Source of the DNA: Halobacteriales archaeon SW_5_68_122
GTDB lineage: Archaea > Halobacteriota > Halobacteria > Halobacteriales > Haloarculaceae
Direction of reading: 5' to 3'
DNA length: 14,073 nucleotides
Assembly (NCBI GenBank): GCA_003022815.1
Contig: PXSL01000059.1
Span: forward strand, 1 to 14,073
The translations under genes and the position numbers were made by a program. The notes beneath the pieces were generated by a model. It worked only from the letters and a program-made list of their open reading frames with translations. It was not told where the DNA came from and made no database searches. Of the stretch, positions 1 to 7,045 are shown in pieces; positions within the stretch are counted from its first letter, which is position 1, and each line of letters begins with the position of its first letter.

Positions 1-51
1 GTCGGCTACGGCGCCGACGCGCTCCGGGCGTGGCTGGAGAGCGTCCGATAG
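1..51 (+). CDS. C-terminal end of an unidentified protein (partial)
   Basis: An open frame enters from the left edge and ends at TAG (49-51). The visible residues are VGYGADALRAWLESVR. They look like the last helix of a soluble protein, but 16 residues are too few to name a family. The stop lies 24 bases before the hisG ATG on the same strand, so co-transcription with hisG is possible. The rest of the gene is outside the window. Confidence 0.55.
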   Translation, partial: VGYGADALRAWLESVR

Positions 52-75
52 GGCAAAGACCCGGCCGCCACAAGC

Positions 76-792
76 ATGAGTATGCGTATCGCCGTGCCCA
101 ACAAGGGGCGTCTCCACGACCCGGCGCTGGGCCTGCTCGAGCGGGCGGGATTGCACGTCCAGGACGGCGCCGAGCGGAAACTGTACGCCAACACCGTCGA
201 CCCCGATGTGTCGGTGCTGTTTGCGCGGGCGAGCGACATCCCCGAGTACGTCGCCGACGGCGCCGCCGCCCTCGGTATCACCGGCCTCGACCAGGTCGAG
301 GAGTCCGACATCGACCTGGCGGACCTGCTGGACCTGGAGTTCGGCCGGTGTCGACTCGTGCTCGCGGCCCCGGAGGACGGCGGTGTCACCGCGCCGGAGG
401 AACTCGCCGGCGGCAGCGTCGCCACCGAGTTCCCCTGCATCACCGAGCGGTACTTCGCCGAGATGGACGTCCAGCTCGACATCGTTGAGGTGTCGGGCGC
501 GACCGAACTGACGCCGCATGTCGACATCGCCGACGCCATCGTCGACATCACTTCCACGGGGACGACGCTCCGGATGAACCGCCTCAAGATCGTCGACGAG
601 GTGCTCGCCTCGTCGGTCCGGCTGTTCGCCCGGCCGGAGGCCGCCGACGACCCCAAGGTCCGGCAGGTGAAGACCGCGCTCCGGTCGGTGCTGGACGCCG
701 AGGGCAAGCGCTACCTCATGATGAACGTCCCCGAGGACGCCCTCGACGACGTCGAGGACTGCAGACCGCCGGCGCTAGCGACATCCTCGTGA
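76..792 (+). CDS. hisG: ATP phosphoribosyltransferase HisG, C-terminal domain disrupted
   Basis: HisG catalyses the first step of histidine synthesis, joining ATP and PRPP to phosphoribosyl-ATP. The catalytic part looks complete. It opens [13 protein letters not shown] (M3 at 82 may be the real start) and carries the PRPP-binding loop [11 protein letters not shown] at residues 156-166. Long-form HisG proteins are about 280-290 aa and end in an ACT-like domain that binds histidine. Here that domain has only begun ([18 protein letters not shown], to residue 228) when the frame changes. It then ends with ten foreign-looking residues at 792, giving 238 aa. The normal HisG C-terminus is found in another frame just downstream (759-818). 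I infer an internal deletion of roughly 35-38 codons that also shifts the frame. Catalysis might survive, but feedback control and assembly would probably be impaired. An assembly error is equally possible. Confidence 0.9.
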   Translation: MSMRIAVPNKGRLHDPALGLLERAGLHVQDGAERKLYANTVDPDVSVLFARASDIPEYVADGAAALGITGLDQVEESDIDLADLLDLEFGRCRLVLAAPEDGGVTAPEELAGGSVATEFPCITERYFAEMDVQLDIVEVSGATELTPHVDIADAIVDITSTGTTLRMNRLKIVDEVLASSVRLFARPEAADDPKVRQVKTALRSVLDAEGKRYLMMNVPEDALDDVEDCRPPALATSS

Positions 793-818
793 CCGAAATC
801 GAGCGGCTGGTTCCGTAG
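759..818 (+). pseudogene. hisG: Detached out-of-frame C-terminus of HisG
   Basis: Read in the frame starting CTG at 759, this stretch gives [19 protein letters not shown] followed by TAG (816-818). That is the typical end of a haloarchaeal long-form HisG (an A-G-A-[ST]-D-[IV]-LVTEIERLV pattern, from memory of the family). It overlaps the end of the shifted hisG frame, which stops at 792. It has no start codon of its own, so it is a remnant of the original hisG 3' end and not a separate gene. The junction lies at about 757-760, beside a CTGCAG hexamer at 759-764. Confidence 0.82.
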
Positions 819-883
819 CCGTCGGTCAAACCGCCGTTTGAGTTACCGGAAGGCACTCAGCCGTGTCCCGGGTAACGTCGGAC

Positions 884-1732
884 ATGCAGCGAACGCGCAG
901 ACGGACCCTCCGGGCGCTCGGCGCGACGGCCCTCGGCGCATCGATCGCCGGGTGCCCCTCGGGCGACGACGCGCCGACTGACGACCCCAGCAACGAGGAG
1001 AACGACGACTCACCGACCGACGAGGACGACGAGAGAAGTGACGGCGTGACCGTCCAGAGCGTGGCGGTCCGGCCCGAGGTGGTGACGCTGAACACGCCGG
1101 ACTCCTACGGCGTGTACGGCGGCCGGTCGAGCCAGTACGTCGTCGCAGAGGTGGCCGTCGTATCGCCCGACGAGCACCCGCCGGAGTCGTTCGCGGTCGA
1201 GGCCGACGGGACGTACGACGCGACGACGGATATCGGCGACGGGGGCGGCTTCCTGGCGGACTTCGATACCGCCTACGGAAACAGGGGCAGCGAGGAGTCG
1301 GGATGGCTCGCCTTCAGCCTCCCCAAGCCGCTTGAGGCCGAGAAGGCGACGCTGACGTGGGAGGGGGCCAGCCACGAGTTCGGCGAGGCGGCCCTCGAAC
1401 GCCTCCGGCGACCGCCGGCGTCCTTCGATGTCCGCTTCGAGGCCCCCGAAGCTGTGTCCCCGGGGGAGACGGTGACGGCGACGGTCACTGCCAAGAACAC
1501 TGGCGACATCGACGGCACCTTCGTCGGCGCGCTGAACCAGGTCGGCCCGCGGATAGACTACGCCCCCGAGGCCGCAATCGTCCTCGGCGTGCCGAGCGGC
1601 GAATCCGCGAGTTGGGAGTTCGAACACGACCTCGAGGTCCGATACGAGGACCACGAGGACCCGAGGATGCGGCTGCACCTCCTGTGGAACGACGAGAACG
1701 TCACCCGAGAAGTAGACATCGAGTCGGAGTGA
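884..1732 (+). CDS. Tat-exported lipoprotein with a CARDB-like segment
   Basis: A 282-aa predicted cell-surface lipoprotein of unknown function. The N-terminus has a twin-arginine signal (RTRRRTLRALGATALG) and a lipobox IAGC ending at Cys24. This fits folded export by Tat followed by lipid attachment, common in haloarchaea. A very acidic linker rich in D, E, S and T follows (about residues 26-55), then a beta-rich domain. Residues about 180-220 contain EAVSPGETVTATVTAKNTGD, which resembles CARDB/Ig-like adhesion modules. I chose the ATG at 884 because it puts the arginines near the N-terminus. An in-frame GTG at 863 would add seven residues and has a weak AT-rich stretch (gtttgag) about 26 bases before it. 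No close functional homologue is recognised and no operon partner is obvious. Confidence 0.8.
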   Translation: MQRTRRRTLRALGATALGASIAGCPSGDDAPTDDPSNEENDDSPTDEDDERSDGVTVQSVAVRPEVVTLNTPDSYGVYGGRSSQYVVAEVAVVSPDEHPPESFAVEADGTYDATTDIGDGGGFLADFDTAYGNRGSEESGWLAFSLPKPLEAEKATLTWEGASHEFGEAALERLRRPPASFDVRFEAPEAVSPGETVTATVTAKNTGDIDGTFVGALNQVGPRIDYAPEAAIVLGVPSGESASWEFEHDLEVRYEDHEDPRMRLHLLWNDENVTREVDIESE

Positions 1733-1853
1733 CCCCCGGCTACTGAAACGAGTTTCCAGTGAGACCATCTGCAGAAACATCATTCAGATTAGACGTAAGA
1801 CCGTTCTGTCCCTACCGTCTACTGTGACGAGACGAACTGGAACACCGATAGGA

Positions 1854-2114
1854 ATGAGCCGGCACGGACTCGGTGCGACTGCGGCCGTCGCGGTCGGGAT
1901 GCTCGGGGCGCTACTGAGGCCGGTCGCCCTCGTGGCTCACCCGGTCTTGGTGCTGGGCACCGTCACCGCGGTGCTGTTCGTCCGCAAGGCCCGTCGCCAC
2001 GGTATGGGGCCTGCACGCCGTCGTGTGGTCGATACCGAAATAACTCGCAGTAGTCACTACGAGCTGCGGGCTACAGGAAGAGGTTCGCAAACGAGAAGGC
2101 GAAGATGGTGCTGA
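1854..2114 (+). CDS. Possible small two-helix membrane protein
   Basis: A short frame of 86 codons from ATG 1854, or 96 from GTG 1824. Its first half is hydrophobic, with about two membrane spans in residues 6-45 (AAVAVGMLGALLR, then PVLVLGTVTAVLFV). The second half is arginine-rich (RRR, TRRRR) and looks like translated non-coding DNA. It overlaps the 3' end of the opposite-strand gene by 44 bases. I see no convincing TATA box or ribosome binding site. The hydrophobic pattern is the only support and the 3' part may be spurious. If it is not real, 1733-2070 is an intergenic region with nothing else recognisable. Confidence 0.35.
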   Translation: MSRHGLGATAAVAVGMLGALLRPVALVAHPVLVLGTVTAVLFVRKARRHGMGPARRRVVDTEITRSSHYELRATGRGSQTRRRRWC

Positions 2115-2370
2115 TGGCGAAGTAGCGGACCGCCGTGAGGGCGCCGGCGAACGCGAACACGGCCATTAGCGCCGGGCTGTACCGGCTGAACAGCATCGCG
2201 ATGACCACGGGGACGGGCGCGGCCTTGACCGCGTTCTGGTGTGGCTCGTCGCCGAGTACCCACAGCGCGGCGAGATGGAGGGTGACCGCCGAAAAGAACG
2301 TCGCCACGAGGAACGTGACCACGAGCGCGAGTGGGCCGCCGCCGACGAACTCGGCCTGCAAGAGAACCAT
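2071..2370 (-). CDS. Small conserved-type membrane protein downstream of tbp
   Basis: A 99-aa protein starting MVLLQAEFVGGGPLALVV. It is almost entirely hydrophobic, with about three predicted membrane helices (around residues 12-36, 50-65 and 68-97) and only a few charged residues, mostly around GDEPHQNAVK. It resembles haloarchaeal domain-of-unknown-function membrane proteins, but I cannot assign a role. I prefer ATG 2370 over the in-frame ATG at 2391, which would add only MPPPTTP. It lies 36 bases after the tbp stop on the same strand, so read-through from the tbp promoter is plausible. Confidence 0.7.
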   Translation of the reverse strand: MVLLQAEFVGGGPLALVVTFLVATFFSAVTLHLAALWVLGDEPHQNAVKAAPVPVVIAMLFSRYSPALMAVFAFAGALTAVRYFAISTIFAFSFANLFL

Positions 2371-2406
2371 GGGTGTCGTAGGTGGCGGCAACGTGAGTAG
2401 GTGTCG

Positions 2407-2988
2407 TTAGCCGTCGAGTAGGCCGAGCTCCTCGAGCCGGGAGACGATTTTGTCGACCGCCTCCCGTGCGTCCTCGGGCTTCTTGCCGCCGGTGATGACG
2501 AGCTTGCCGGAGCCGAACAGTAGCGCGACGACATCGGGCTCGTCCAGTCGGTAAACGAGCCCCGGGAACTGCTCGGGCTCGTACTCGATGTTCTCCAGGC
2601 CGAGGCCGATCGCGATGGCGTTGAGGTTGAGGTTCCGGCCCAGGTCGGCGCTGGTGACGATGTTCTGGACGACGATCTCGGGCTCCTCGTCCACCTGAAT
2701 CTCCAGGTCACGGAGCTTGTCGAAGACGATGCGGAGCGACTCGTGAACGTCGTCGGTGGACTTCGCGCCCGTACAGACGATCTTGCCCGAACGGAAGATG
2801 AGCGCGGCCGACTTCGGTTCCTGGGTGCGGTAGACGAGACCAGGGAACTGCTCGGGGTCGTAGTCCGCCCCCTCGAGGTCCATGGCGACGCTCTGTAGGT
2901 CGAGTTCCTGTCCGATCCCCGTCGAGGCGACCACGTTCTCGATGTTGATGGTCTCCTTGGGGTCCTCGGTCTCATTGGATTCCTGCAT
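2407..2988 (-). CDS. tbp: TATA-box-binding protein (TBP)
   Basis: The general archaeal transcription factor that binds TATA boxes and recruits TFB and RNA polymerase. At 193 aa it is normal length, with the two-fold repeat that forms the DNA saddle. Repeat 1 runs from about INIENVVASTG (residue 14) and repeat 2 from IVVQNIVTSADLG (about 105). Each contains EQFPGLVYR (46-54 and 139-147) and an SGK[IL]V.TG strand. The N-terminus (MQESNETEDPKETINIENV) is a short acidic tail. The ATG at 2988 lies about 31 bases from the centre of a strong TATA box, which fits a nearly leaderless message. Haloarchaea often carry several TBPs. This one has no insertions or missing parts and looks like the main housekeeping copy. 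Confidence 0.97.
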   Translation of the reverse strand: MQESNETEDPKETINIENVVASTGIGQELDLQSVAMDLEGADYDPEQFPGLVYRTQEPKSAALIFRSGKIVCTGAKSTDDVHESLRIVFDKLRDLEIQVDEEPEIVVQNIVTSADLGRNLNLNAIAIGLGLENIEYEPEQFPGLVYRLDEPDVVALLFGSGKLVITGGKKPEDAREAVDKIVSRLEELGLLDG

Positions 2989-3014
2989 GACTCGACTTAA
3001 AACACGTATTTAAG

Positions 3015-3024
3015 ATTTATAAAT
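3015..3024 (-). promoter_or_regulatory. TATA box of the tbp promoter
   Basis: The sequence atttataaat is a perfect palindrome within an AT-rich island (3001-3025) in otherwise GC-rich DNA. Its centre is about 31 bases upstream of the tbp ATG on the minus strand, which predicts transcription starting within a few bases of the start codon. Because the box is symmetric it could also bind TBP for rightward transcription. It could let TBP sense its own level, which is inference. Confidence 0.75.
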
Positions 3025-3128
3025 GTAGGTGGTCGTTTCCGCCGGGCCGCACAGCCGACGAACCGGCCGCGCGGTTCGCGGCTTCGCCGCTCACTCCGTC
3101 CGCGGTCTCCCGTTGGTCGACCGCGCGG

Positions 3129-3134
3129 TTTATC
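3129..3134 (+). promoter_or_regulatory. TATA-like box for the tRNA methyltransferase gene
   Basis: The hexamer tttatc lies about 28 bases before the GTG at 3159, the spacing expected for a leaderless haloarchaeal message. It supports the GTG start. Confidence 0.55.
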
Positions 3135-3158
3135 ACCGGCCGTCGGCCACGAACGGAC

Positions 3159-4079
3159 GTGTACCTGCTGGAGCTGGCCGGCGACGACGACGCCTTCGCG
3201 CTCCGGGAGGCCGAGAGCCGCGGGTCGGCCGTCGAGGCGCTCGCGCCCGGACTGGCGACCGCCCGCGGCGTCCGCCACCCGGTGACGCTCGCCCACACTC
3301 GCCGGGTCTGCCGGCTAATCGGCACCTGCGAGCCGACCGTCGAGAACGCGGTCGCTCTCCTCTCGGCCGCCACGGTCGACCGTTCGGGGTCGGTTGCGGT
3401 CCGGGCCCGCGATGTCCGGGGGCTATCGGGCATCGACACCCGGGCCGCCGAGCGCCGCCTCGGGGCCGTCCTCGTCGACCGGGGGTTCGACGTCGACCTC
3501 GAGGACCCGGACCACACGCTCGTGGCGTTGTTCTCCGAGACGACCGCCCTGGGGTGGCTCGAGACCGAGACCGACCGCGGGTTCGGCGCCCGCCACGTCG
3601 CCGGGGCCGGGCCCGGCGCCCGTGTTCTCGACCCGATGTGCGGCACCGGCGGCGTCCTCGTGGAGGCCGGTCTCGTCGGCAGCGACGTCGTCGGTCTCGA
3701 TGCTCAGGCAAAAATGGTCGCGGGCGCACGCGAGAACCTCGCCCATTATCTCGAGACCCACTATCTCGAGACCCACCACCTTGAGGACGGGTTCGCGGTG
3801 GCTCGCGGCGACGCCACCCAACTGCCGTTCGCCGACGGCGCCTTTGACGGCGTCGTCTTCGACGCCCCCTACGGCCGACAGTCGAAGGTCAAGCACGACT
3901 CGCTCGCGGCGCTAGTCGGCGACGCGCTGGCGGAGGCCCGCCGGGTCGCCCCCCGTGCGGTGGTCGTCGGCGACCGCGCCTACGACGAGGCCGCCGAGAC
4001 CGCCGGCTGGGCCGTCGAGGCCCGCCTCGAGCGGCCCGTCCACCGCTCTCTGACCCGACACGTCCACGTGCTCCGCTGA
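3159..4079 (+). CDS. tRNA (guanine-10-N2)-dimethyltransferase family protein (TrmG10/Trm11-like)
   Basis: Predicted SAM-dependent enzyme that methylates the exocyclic amine of guanine in tRNA, most likely G10. The 306-aa protein has an N-terminal THUMP-type RNA-binding region (about residues 40-130) and a Rossmann methyltransferase domain. Motif I is DPMCGTGG (158-165). The acidic ribose-binding residue is in GLDAQAKM (D181), GDATQLPF is at 217-224, and the catalytic motif IV is DAPYGRQS (235-242). Most family members have DPPYG, and the A for P here is a mild departure. Start is GTG 3159, supported by a TATA-like box 28 bases upstream. Residues 197-206 are a tandem YLETH repeat caused by a 15-base duplication. 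The next gene is 65 bases downstream. Another THUMP methyltransferase specificity cannot be excluded. Confidence 0.85.
   Translation: MYLLELAGDDDAFALREAESRGSAVEALAPGLATARGVRHPVTLAHTRRVCRLIGTCEPTVENAVALLSAATVDRSGSVAVRARDVRGLSGIDTRAAERRLGAVLVDRGFDVDLEDPDHTLVALFSETTALGWLETETDRGFGARHVAGAGPGARVLDPMCGTGGVLVEAGLVGSDVVGLDAQAKMVAGARENLAHYLETHYLETHHLEDGFAVARGDATQLPFADGAFDGVVFDAPYGRQSKVKHDSLAALVGDALAEARRVAPRAVVVGDRAYDEAAETAGWAVEARLERPVHRSLTRHVHVLR
3747..3776 (+). repeat. Perfect 15-base tandem duplication inside the methyltransferase gene
   Basis: tatctcgagacccac occurs twice head to tail (3747-3761 and 3762-3776), adding five residues (YLETH) in frame. The site falls between the SAM ribose-binding segment and GDATQLPF, probably a surface helix or loop, so it is likely tolerated. 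The perfect identity of the copies suggests a recent slippage event. Confidence 0.9.
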
Positions 4080-4144
4080 CCGGGCGGCCGCGCGAGGACT
4101 GCGGCAATGACAAAGGCCAAGCGGCTTGGGCGAACACTGTTCGT

Positions 4145-4531
4145 ATGGCAACTGCTAACGAGAAGCGAGTCGAGGAGGTGATGACGCCCGCTCTGGAGAC
4201 AATATCGGGTGAAGCCACGATGAGCGAGGCCGCAACGGCGATGCGCGAGGCGAACACCAGTTCGCTCCTCGTGCCGGGCGCCGAGACCGGCATCGTCACC
4301 AGCACGGACATCATTGACGCGGTCGCGGAGGGTCGGAACACCCGGACGACCCGCGTCGAGGAGCTGATGACCGCGCCGGTGGAGTCGATAAGCGTCGACC
4401 TGCGGCTCCAGGAGGTCGCCGCGATGATGACCAACTTCGGCATCAACCACCTGCCGGTCCGGGACAAGGATGGCGACTACGTCGGCATCGTCTCCTCGAC
4501 GGACCTCAGGAAGACCGTCGCCGACGGGTGA
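4145..4531 (+). CDS. Two-CBS-domain protein
   Basis: A 128-aa protein made only of a CBS pair (Bateman module). The first CBS runs from about residue 8 (VEEVMTPALETISGEAT) to 60, with GIVTSTDIIDAV closing it. The second runs from about 72 (VEELMTAPVESIS) to 125, with GIVSSTDLRKTVADG closing it. Such modules bind adenosine nucleotides or SAM and act as sensors or regulators in trans. No catalytic domain is attached, so the partner is unknown. The start MATANEKRVEEV at ATG 4145 is clear, but no strong TATA box is visible upstream. It converges with the RFC-like gene on the other strand with only 25 bases between the stops. Confidence 0.92.
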   Translation: MATANEKRVEEVMTPALETISGEATMSEAATAMREANTSSLLVPGAETGIVTSTDIIDAVAEGRNTRTTRVEELMTAPVESISVDLRLQEVAAMMTNFGINHLPVRDKDGDYVGIVSSTDLRKTVADG

Positions 4532-4556
4532 CGGCGCTCCTCGGCGGCGCGGCGGA

Positions 4557-5555
4557 CTACCGGCCCAGCTCGGCTAGCAGTCGGCCGAGATGCACCCGGT
4601 CGGCGTTGCCCTCCGACATCTCGAGGTCGACCTCGCCGGCGAGCCGGTACAACCTGGCGAGTTCGTCGCCGTCGTAGCGGCCGCGAGCGGTCTCCAGCAG
4701 CGCCCGCAGTATCTCGTCGCCCTCGAACCCCTCGTTGTACAGCAGCTCGTCGATGCCCTTCCGGGCGGCGGCGAACTCACCGTCGTCGGCCGCCGCGAGC
4801 ACCGTCTTCAGCTCGTCGGCCATCCCCACGTCGCCGAGCGCCTCGTAGGCGGCCTCCATCGTCACCTCGTCCTCGGACTCGGCGGTCAGCTGGGCGCCCA
4901 GTATTGCCTTCCGGAGGTCGCCGTCGCCGTAGCCGGCGACGTACTCGAGGCCGTCGTCGTCGTACTCGACGCCCTCCCGCTCGACGACGGTCTCCAGCAC
5001 CCCGACCATCTCCTCGTGGGTCGGCGCCCGCACCGGTACCGGGAAACACCGCGACTCGATGGGCGGGATGAGCTTCGAGGGCTGTCTGGTCGCGATGACG
5101 AACTGCGTCGACTCGTAGTGCTGTTCCATGACGCGGCGGAGCGACTGCTGAAAGTCCTCGCGGATGGCCTCGGCGTTGTCGAGCAGGATGGTCCGGAACG
5201 AGCCGGAGACGGGCTGGTAGGCGGCCTGCTCGTTTAGCACGCGGCTCACCATGTCCCGCTTGGAGAGCCGCGAGCGGCCCTCGAGGAACTGCGAAAACCG
5301 GGGGTCGTTCCGAATCTCCTTTTTCGTCCGGTCGAAGAAGTCCGCGACGTTCAGCTCCACGAGGTCGTTGTCGGGGTCCTCGTGGGTGGCCGCCCCGAGC
5401 GCCCGGACGGCGGCCGTCTTGCCGGCGCCGCGGGGGCCGTAGACGACGAGATTCATCGGCTCCTCGACGGCCCGCTGGAGGCCCTCCCGAACCTCCGGTT
5501 GCGGCAGCTCCGACAGTAACGGAGCGTGCGTCTCGGTCCACAGCGGCGCGTCCAT
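4557..5555 (-). CDS. rfcC: Second RFC small-subunit-like AAA+ protein with degenerate ATPase motifs
   Basis: A 332-aa clamp-loader-type AAA+ protein, the divergent second small subunit typical of haloarchaea. Walker A is intact (GPRGAGKT, 40-47). Walker B reads ILLDNAEAI (123-131), so the catalytic Glu of DEAD is Asn. The SRC arginine-finger motif is present (168-170). Sensor 1 reads IATRQPSKLI in place of the usual SCNYSSKI type, and sensor 2 GDLRKAI is kept (212-218). I infer it binds ATP but hydrolyses it poorly, and acts as a structural or arginine-finger-donating member of the RFC complex. The start is ATG 5555 (MDAPLWTETHAPLL). An upstream in-frame extension to 5699 is low-complexity and overlaps the neighbouring promoter. 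A TATA-like box lies 28 bases before this ATG. The symbol follows Haloferax usage from memory. Confidence 0.88.
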   Translation of the reverse strand: MDAPLWTETHAPLLSELPQPEVREGLQRAVEEPMNLVVYGPRGAGKTAAVRALGAATHEDPDNDLVELNVADFFDRTKKEIRNDPRFSQFLEGRSRLSKRDMVSRVLNEQAAYQPVSGSFRTILLDNAEAIREDFQQSLRRVMEQHYESTQFVIATRQPSKLIPPIESRCFPVPVRAPTHEEMVGVLETVVEREGVEYDDDGLEYVAGYGDGDLRKAILGAQLTAESEDEVTMEAAYEALGDVGMADELKTVLAAADDGEFAAARKGIDELLYNEGFEGDEILRALLETARGRYDGDELARLYRLAGEVDLEMSEGNADRVHLGRLLAELGR

Positions 5556-5578
5556 GTCGTGGCGTGGGTGCCGCCCCG

Positions 5579-5587
5579 GCAAAAGCC
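5579..5587 (-). promoter_or_regulatory. TATA-like box for the second RFC subunit gene
   Basis: On the minus strand this reads gcttttgcc, centred about 28 bases before the ATG at 5555 in GC-rich surroundings. The spacing fits leaderless transcription and supports the chosen start. Confidence 0.5.
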
Positions 5588-5616
5588 CTCCTCTCCCGGC
5601 CGCCGGACACCGGCCG

Positions 5617-5622
5617 TTTTTA
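5617..5622 (+). promoter_or_regulatory. TATA-like box for the phosphohexomutase gene
   Basis: ttttta is centred about 27 bases before ATG 5647. It lies in the 91-base divergent spacer shared with the RFC-like gene. It supports a leaderless start at 5647. Confidence 0.6.
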
Positions 5623-5646
5623 GTCCGCGCCGCGCGACGGCGGCCC

Positions 5647-7032
5647 ATGGACATCGAGTTCGGCACGGACGGCTGGCGGACCACCGTCGAGGAGTTCACG
5701 ACGCCGCGGGTCCGCGCCGTCGGGCAGGCCGTCGCCGACCACGTGCGCGAGGAGGCCTCCGGCGAGGGTCGGCCCGCCGTGGCCGTCGGCTACGACCCCC
5801 GCGAGGGTTCCCGACCGGCCGCCGAGGAACTCGCCCGGGTGCTCTGTGTCAATGGCATCGACGCCCACGTCCCCGACCGCGACACCCCGACGCCGATCGT
5901 CGCCTGGACGGTCACCGACCGCGGCCTCGACGGCGCGCTGCAGGTGACCGCCAGCCACAACCCGCCGATGTACAACGGGATCAAGTTCATCCCTGTCGAC
6001 GGCGCGCCGGCACTGCCGTCCGTTACCAACCGGCTGGCCGACAACCTCAGGCCGCCGGACCCCCGCCCCGACTCCGAGTGGGGCGTCGTCCACGAGGGAG
6101 ACCTCCTCAAGGACTACCTCGAACACGCGCTGGCGTTTGTCAACGCCGACCTCGAGGGGGTAACCGTCGCCCACGACGCGATGTTCGGCAGCGGGCGCGG
6201 CGTCACCGACGAACTGCTCGAGCGGGCCGGCGCCGACGTGGTCCGGCTCCGGGACGGCCACGACCCCGAGTTCGGCGGGACGCCGCCGGAACCGTCCGGC
6301 GAGCGGCTCGAGGACCTCATCGACCGCGTCGAGTCCGGCGACGCCGGGCTGGGCGTCGCCAATGACGGCGACGCCGACCGACTGGGCGTCGTGACCCCGC
6401 GACGGGGCTTCGTCGACCCAAACTGGGTGTTCGCGGGCCTGTACGATTACATGCTGTCGGGCGGCGCCGACGCCGGCGACGCGGTCCGCACCGTCTCGAC
6501 GACATTCCTTATCGACCGCATCGCCGAGGCCAATGGCGCGGCCGTCCATGAGACGCCCGTCGGGTTCAAGTGGGTCGCCGAGGCGATGGCCGACCACGAC
6601 GCCCTGGTGGGCGGCGAGGAGTCAGGCGGGTTCGGCGTCACCGACCACCTCCGCAACAAAGACGGCGTGCTGGTGGCCCTGCTTGTGGCGGCCGCCCACG
6701 CCGAAGAATCGCTGGACGACCACCTCGACCGGATTCGGGACGCGCACGGCGACATCGTCCAGAACCGGGTCAGTGTCGACTGCCCCGATAACCGCAAGGC
6801 CGCCGTCGTCGACGCGCTCGACGACGAGATTCCCGACCGCGTCGCGGGCACCGCCGTCGAGGAGGTCGGCACCGCCGACGGGTTCAAGCTCCTCCTGGCT
6901 GACGGGTCGTGGCTCCTGGTTCGGTCCAGCGGCACGGAGCCGAAGCTCCGGGTGTACGCCGAGGCCGGCGACGACGAGCGGGTCGCCGAACTGCTGGAGG
7001 CCGGCACCGACATCGTCCGGCCGCTGGTCTGA
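5647..7032 (+). CDS. Phosphohexomutase (phosphoglucomutase/phosphomannomutase family)
   Basis: Alpha-D-phosphohexomutase of 461 aa that interconverts sugar 1- and 6-phosphates, supplying precursors for nucleotide sugars and glycans. All four family signatures are visible. The phosphoserine loop is TASHNP (101-106, catalytic S103). The metal site is DGDADR (240-245). The sugar-specificity loop is GGEESGG (322-328) and the phosphate-binding loop is RSSGTEPKLRVY (426-437). GEESGG is more typical of glucose-type mutases than of phosphoglucosamine mutase (GEQSGH) or the PMM/PGM GEMSGH type, but substrate cannot be fixed from sequence. Haloarchaea have several paralogues. The start at ATG 5647 (MDIEFGTDGWR) aligns with the family N-terminus and has a TATA-like box 27 bases upstream. 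The frame continues upstream to 5554 without family similarity. Confidence 0.93.
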   Translation: MDIEFGTDGWRTTVEEFTTPRVRAVGQAVADHVREEASGEGRPAVAVGYDPREGSRPAAEELARVLCVNGIDAHVPDRDTPTPIVAWTVTDRGLDGALQVTASHNPPMYNGIKFIPVDGAPALPSVTNRLADNLRPPDPRPDSEWGVVHEGDLLKDYLEHALAFVNADLEGVTVAHDAMFGSGRGVTDELLERAGADVVRLRDGHDPEFGGTPPEPSGERLEDLIDRVESGDAGLGVANDGDADRLGVVTPRRGFVDPNWVFAGLYDYMLSGGADAGDAVRTVSTTFLIDRIAEANGAAVHETPVGFKWVAEAMADHDALVGGEESGGFGVTDHLRNKDGVLVALLVAAAHAEESLDDHLDRIRDAHGDIVQNRVSVDCPDNRKAAVVDALDDEIPDRVAGTAVEEVGTADGFKLLLADGSWLLVRSSGTEPKLRVYAEAGDDERVAELLEAGTDIVRPLV

Positions 7033-7045
7033 GACCTTTCGGCGG

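Noticed and set aside
6..707. Long open frames on the strand opposite hisG, rfcC, the mutase and rfcA
   Set aside because: They are typical GC-rich antisense shadows with Ser/Arg/Ala-rich translations and no recognisable domains.
750..792. Programmed ribosomal frameshift in hisG
   Set aside because: A frameshift alone would restore the end but not the roughly 35-38 missing residues, and no slippery run is present.
3029..3784. Arginine-rich 251-aa frame overlapping the tRNA methyltransferase
   Set aside because: Composition is R/G/P low complexity in an alternate frame of a clearly recognised gene.
5556..5699. Long N-terminal extension of the second RFC gene from 5699
   Set aside because: It is low-complexity, crosses the divergent promoter region and overlaps the start of the mutase gene; homology begins at 5555.
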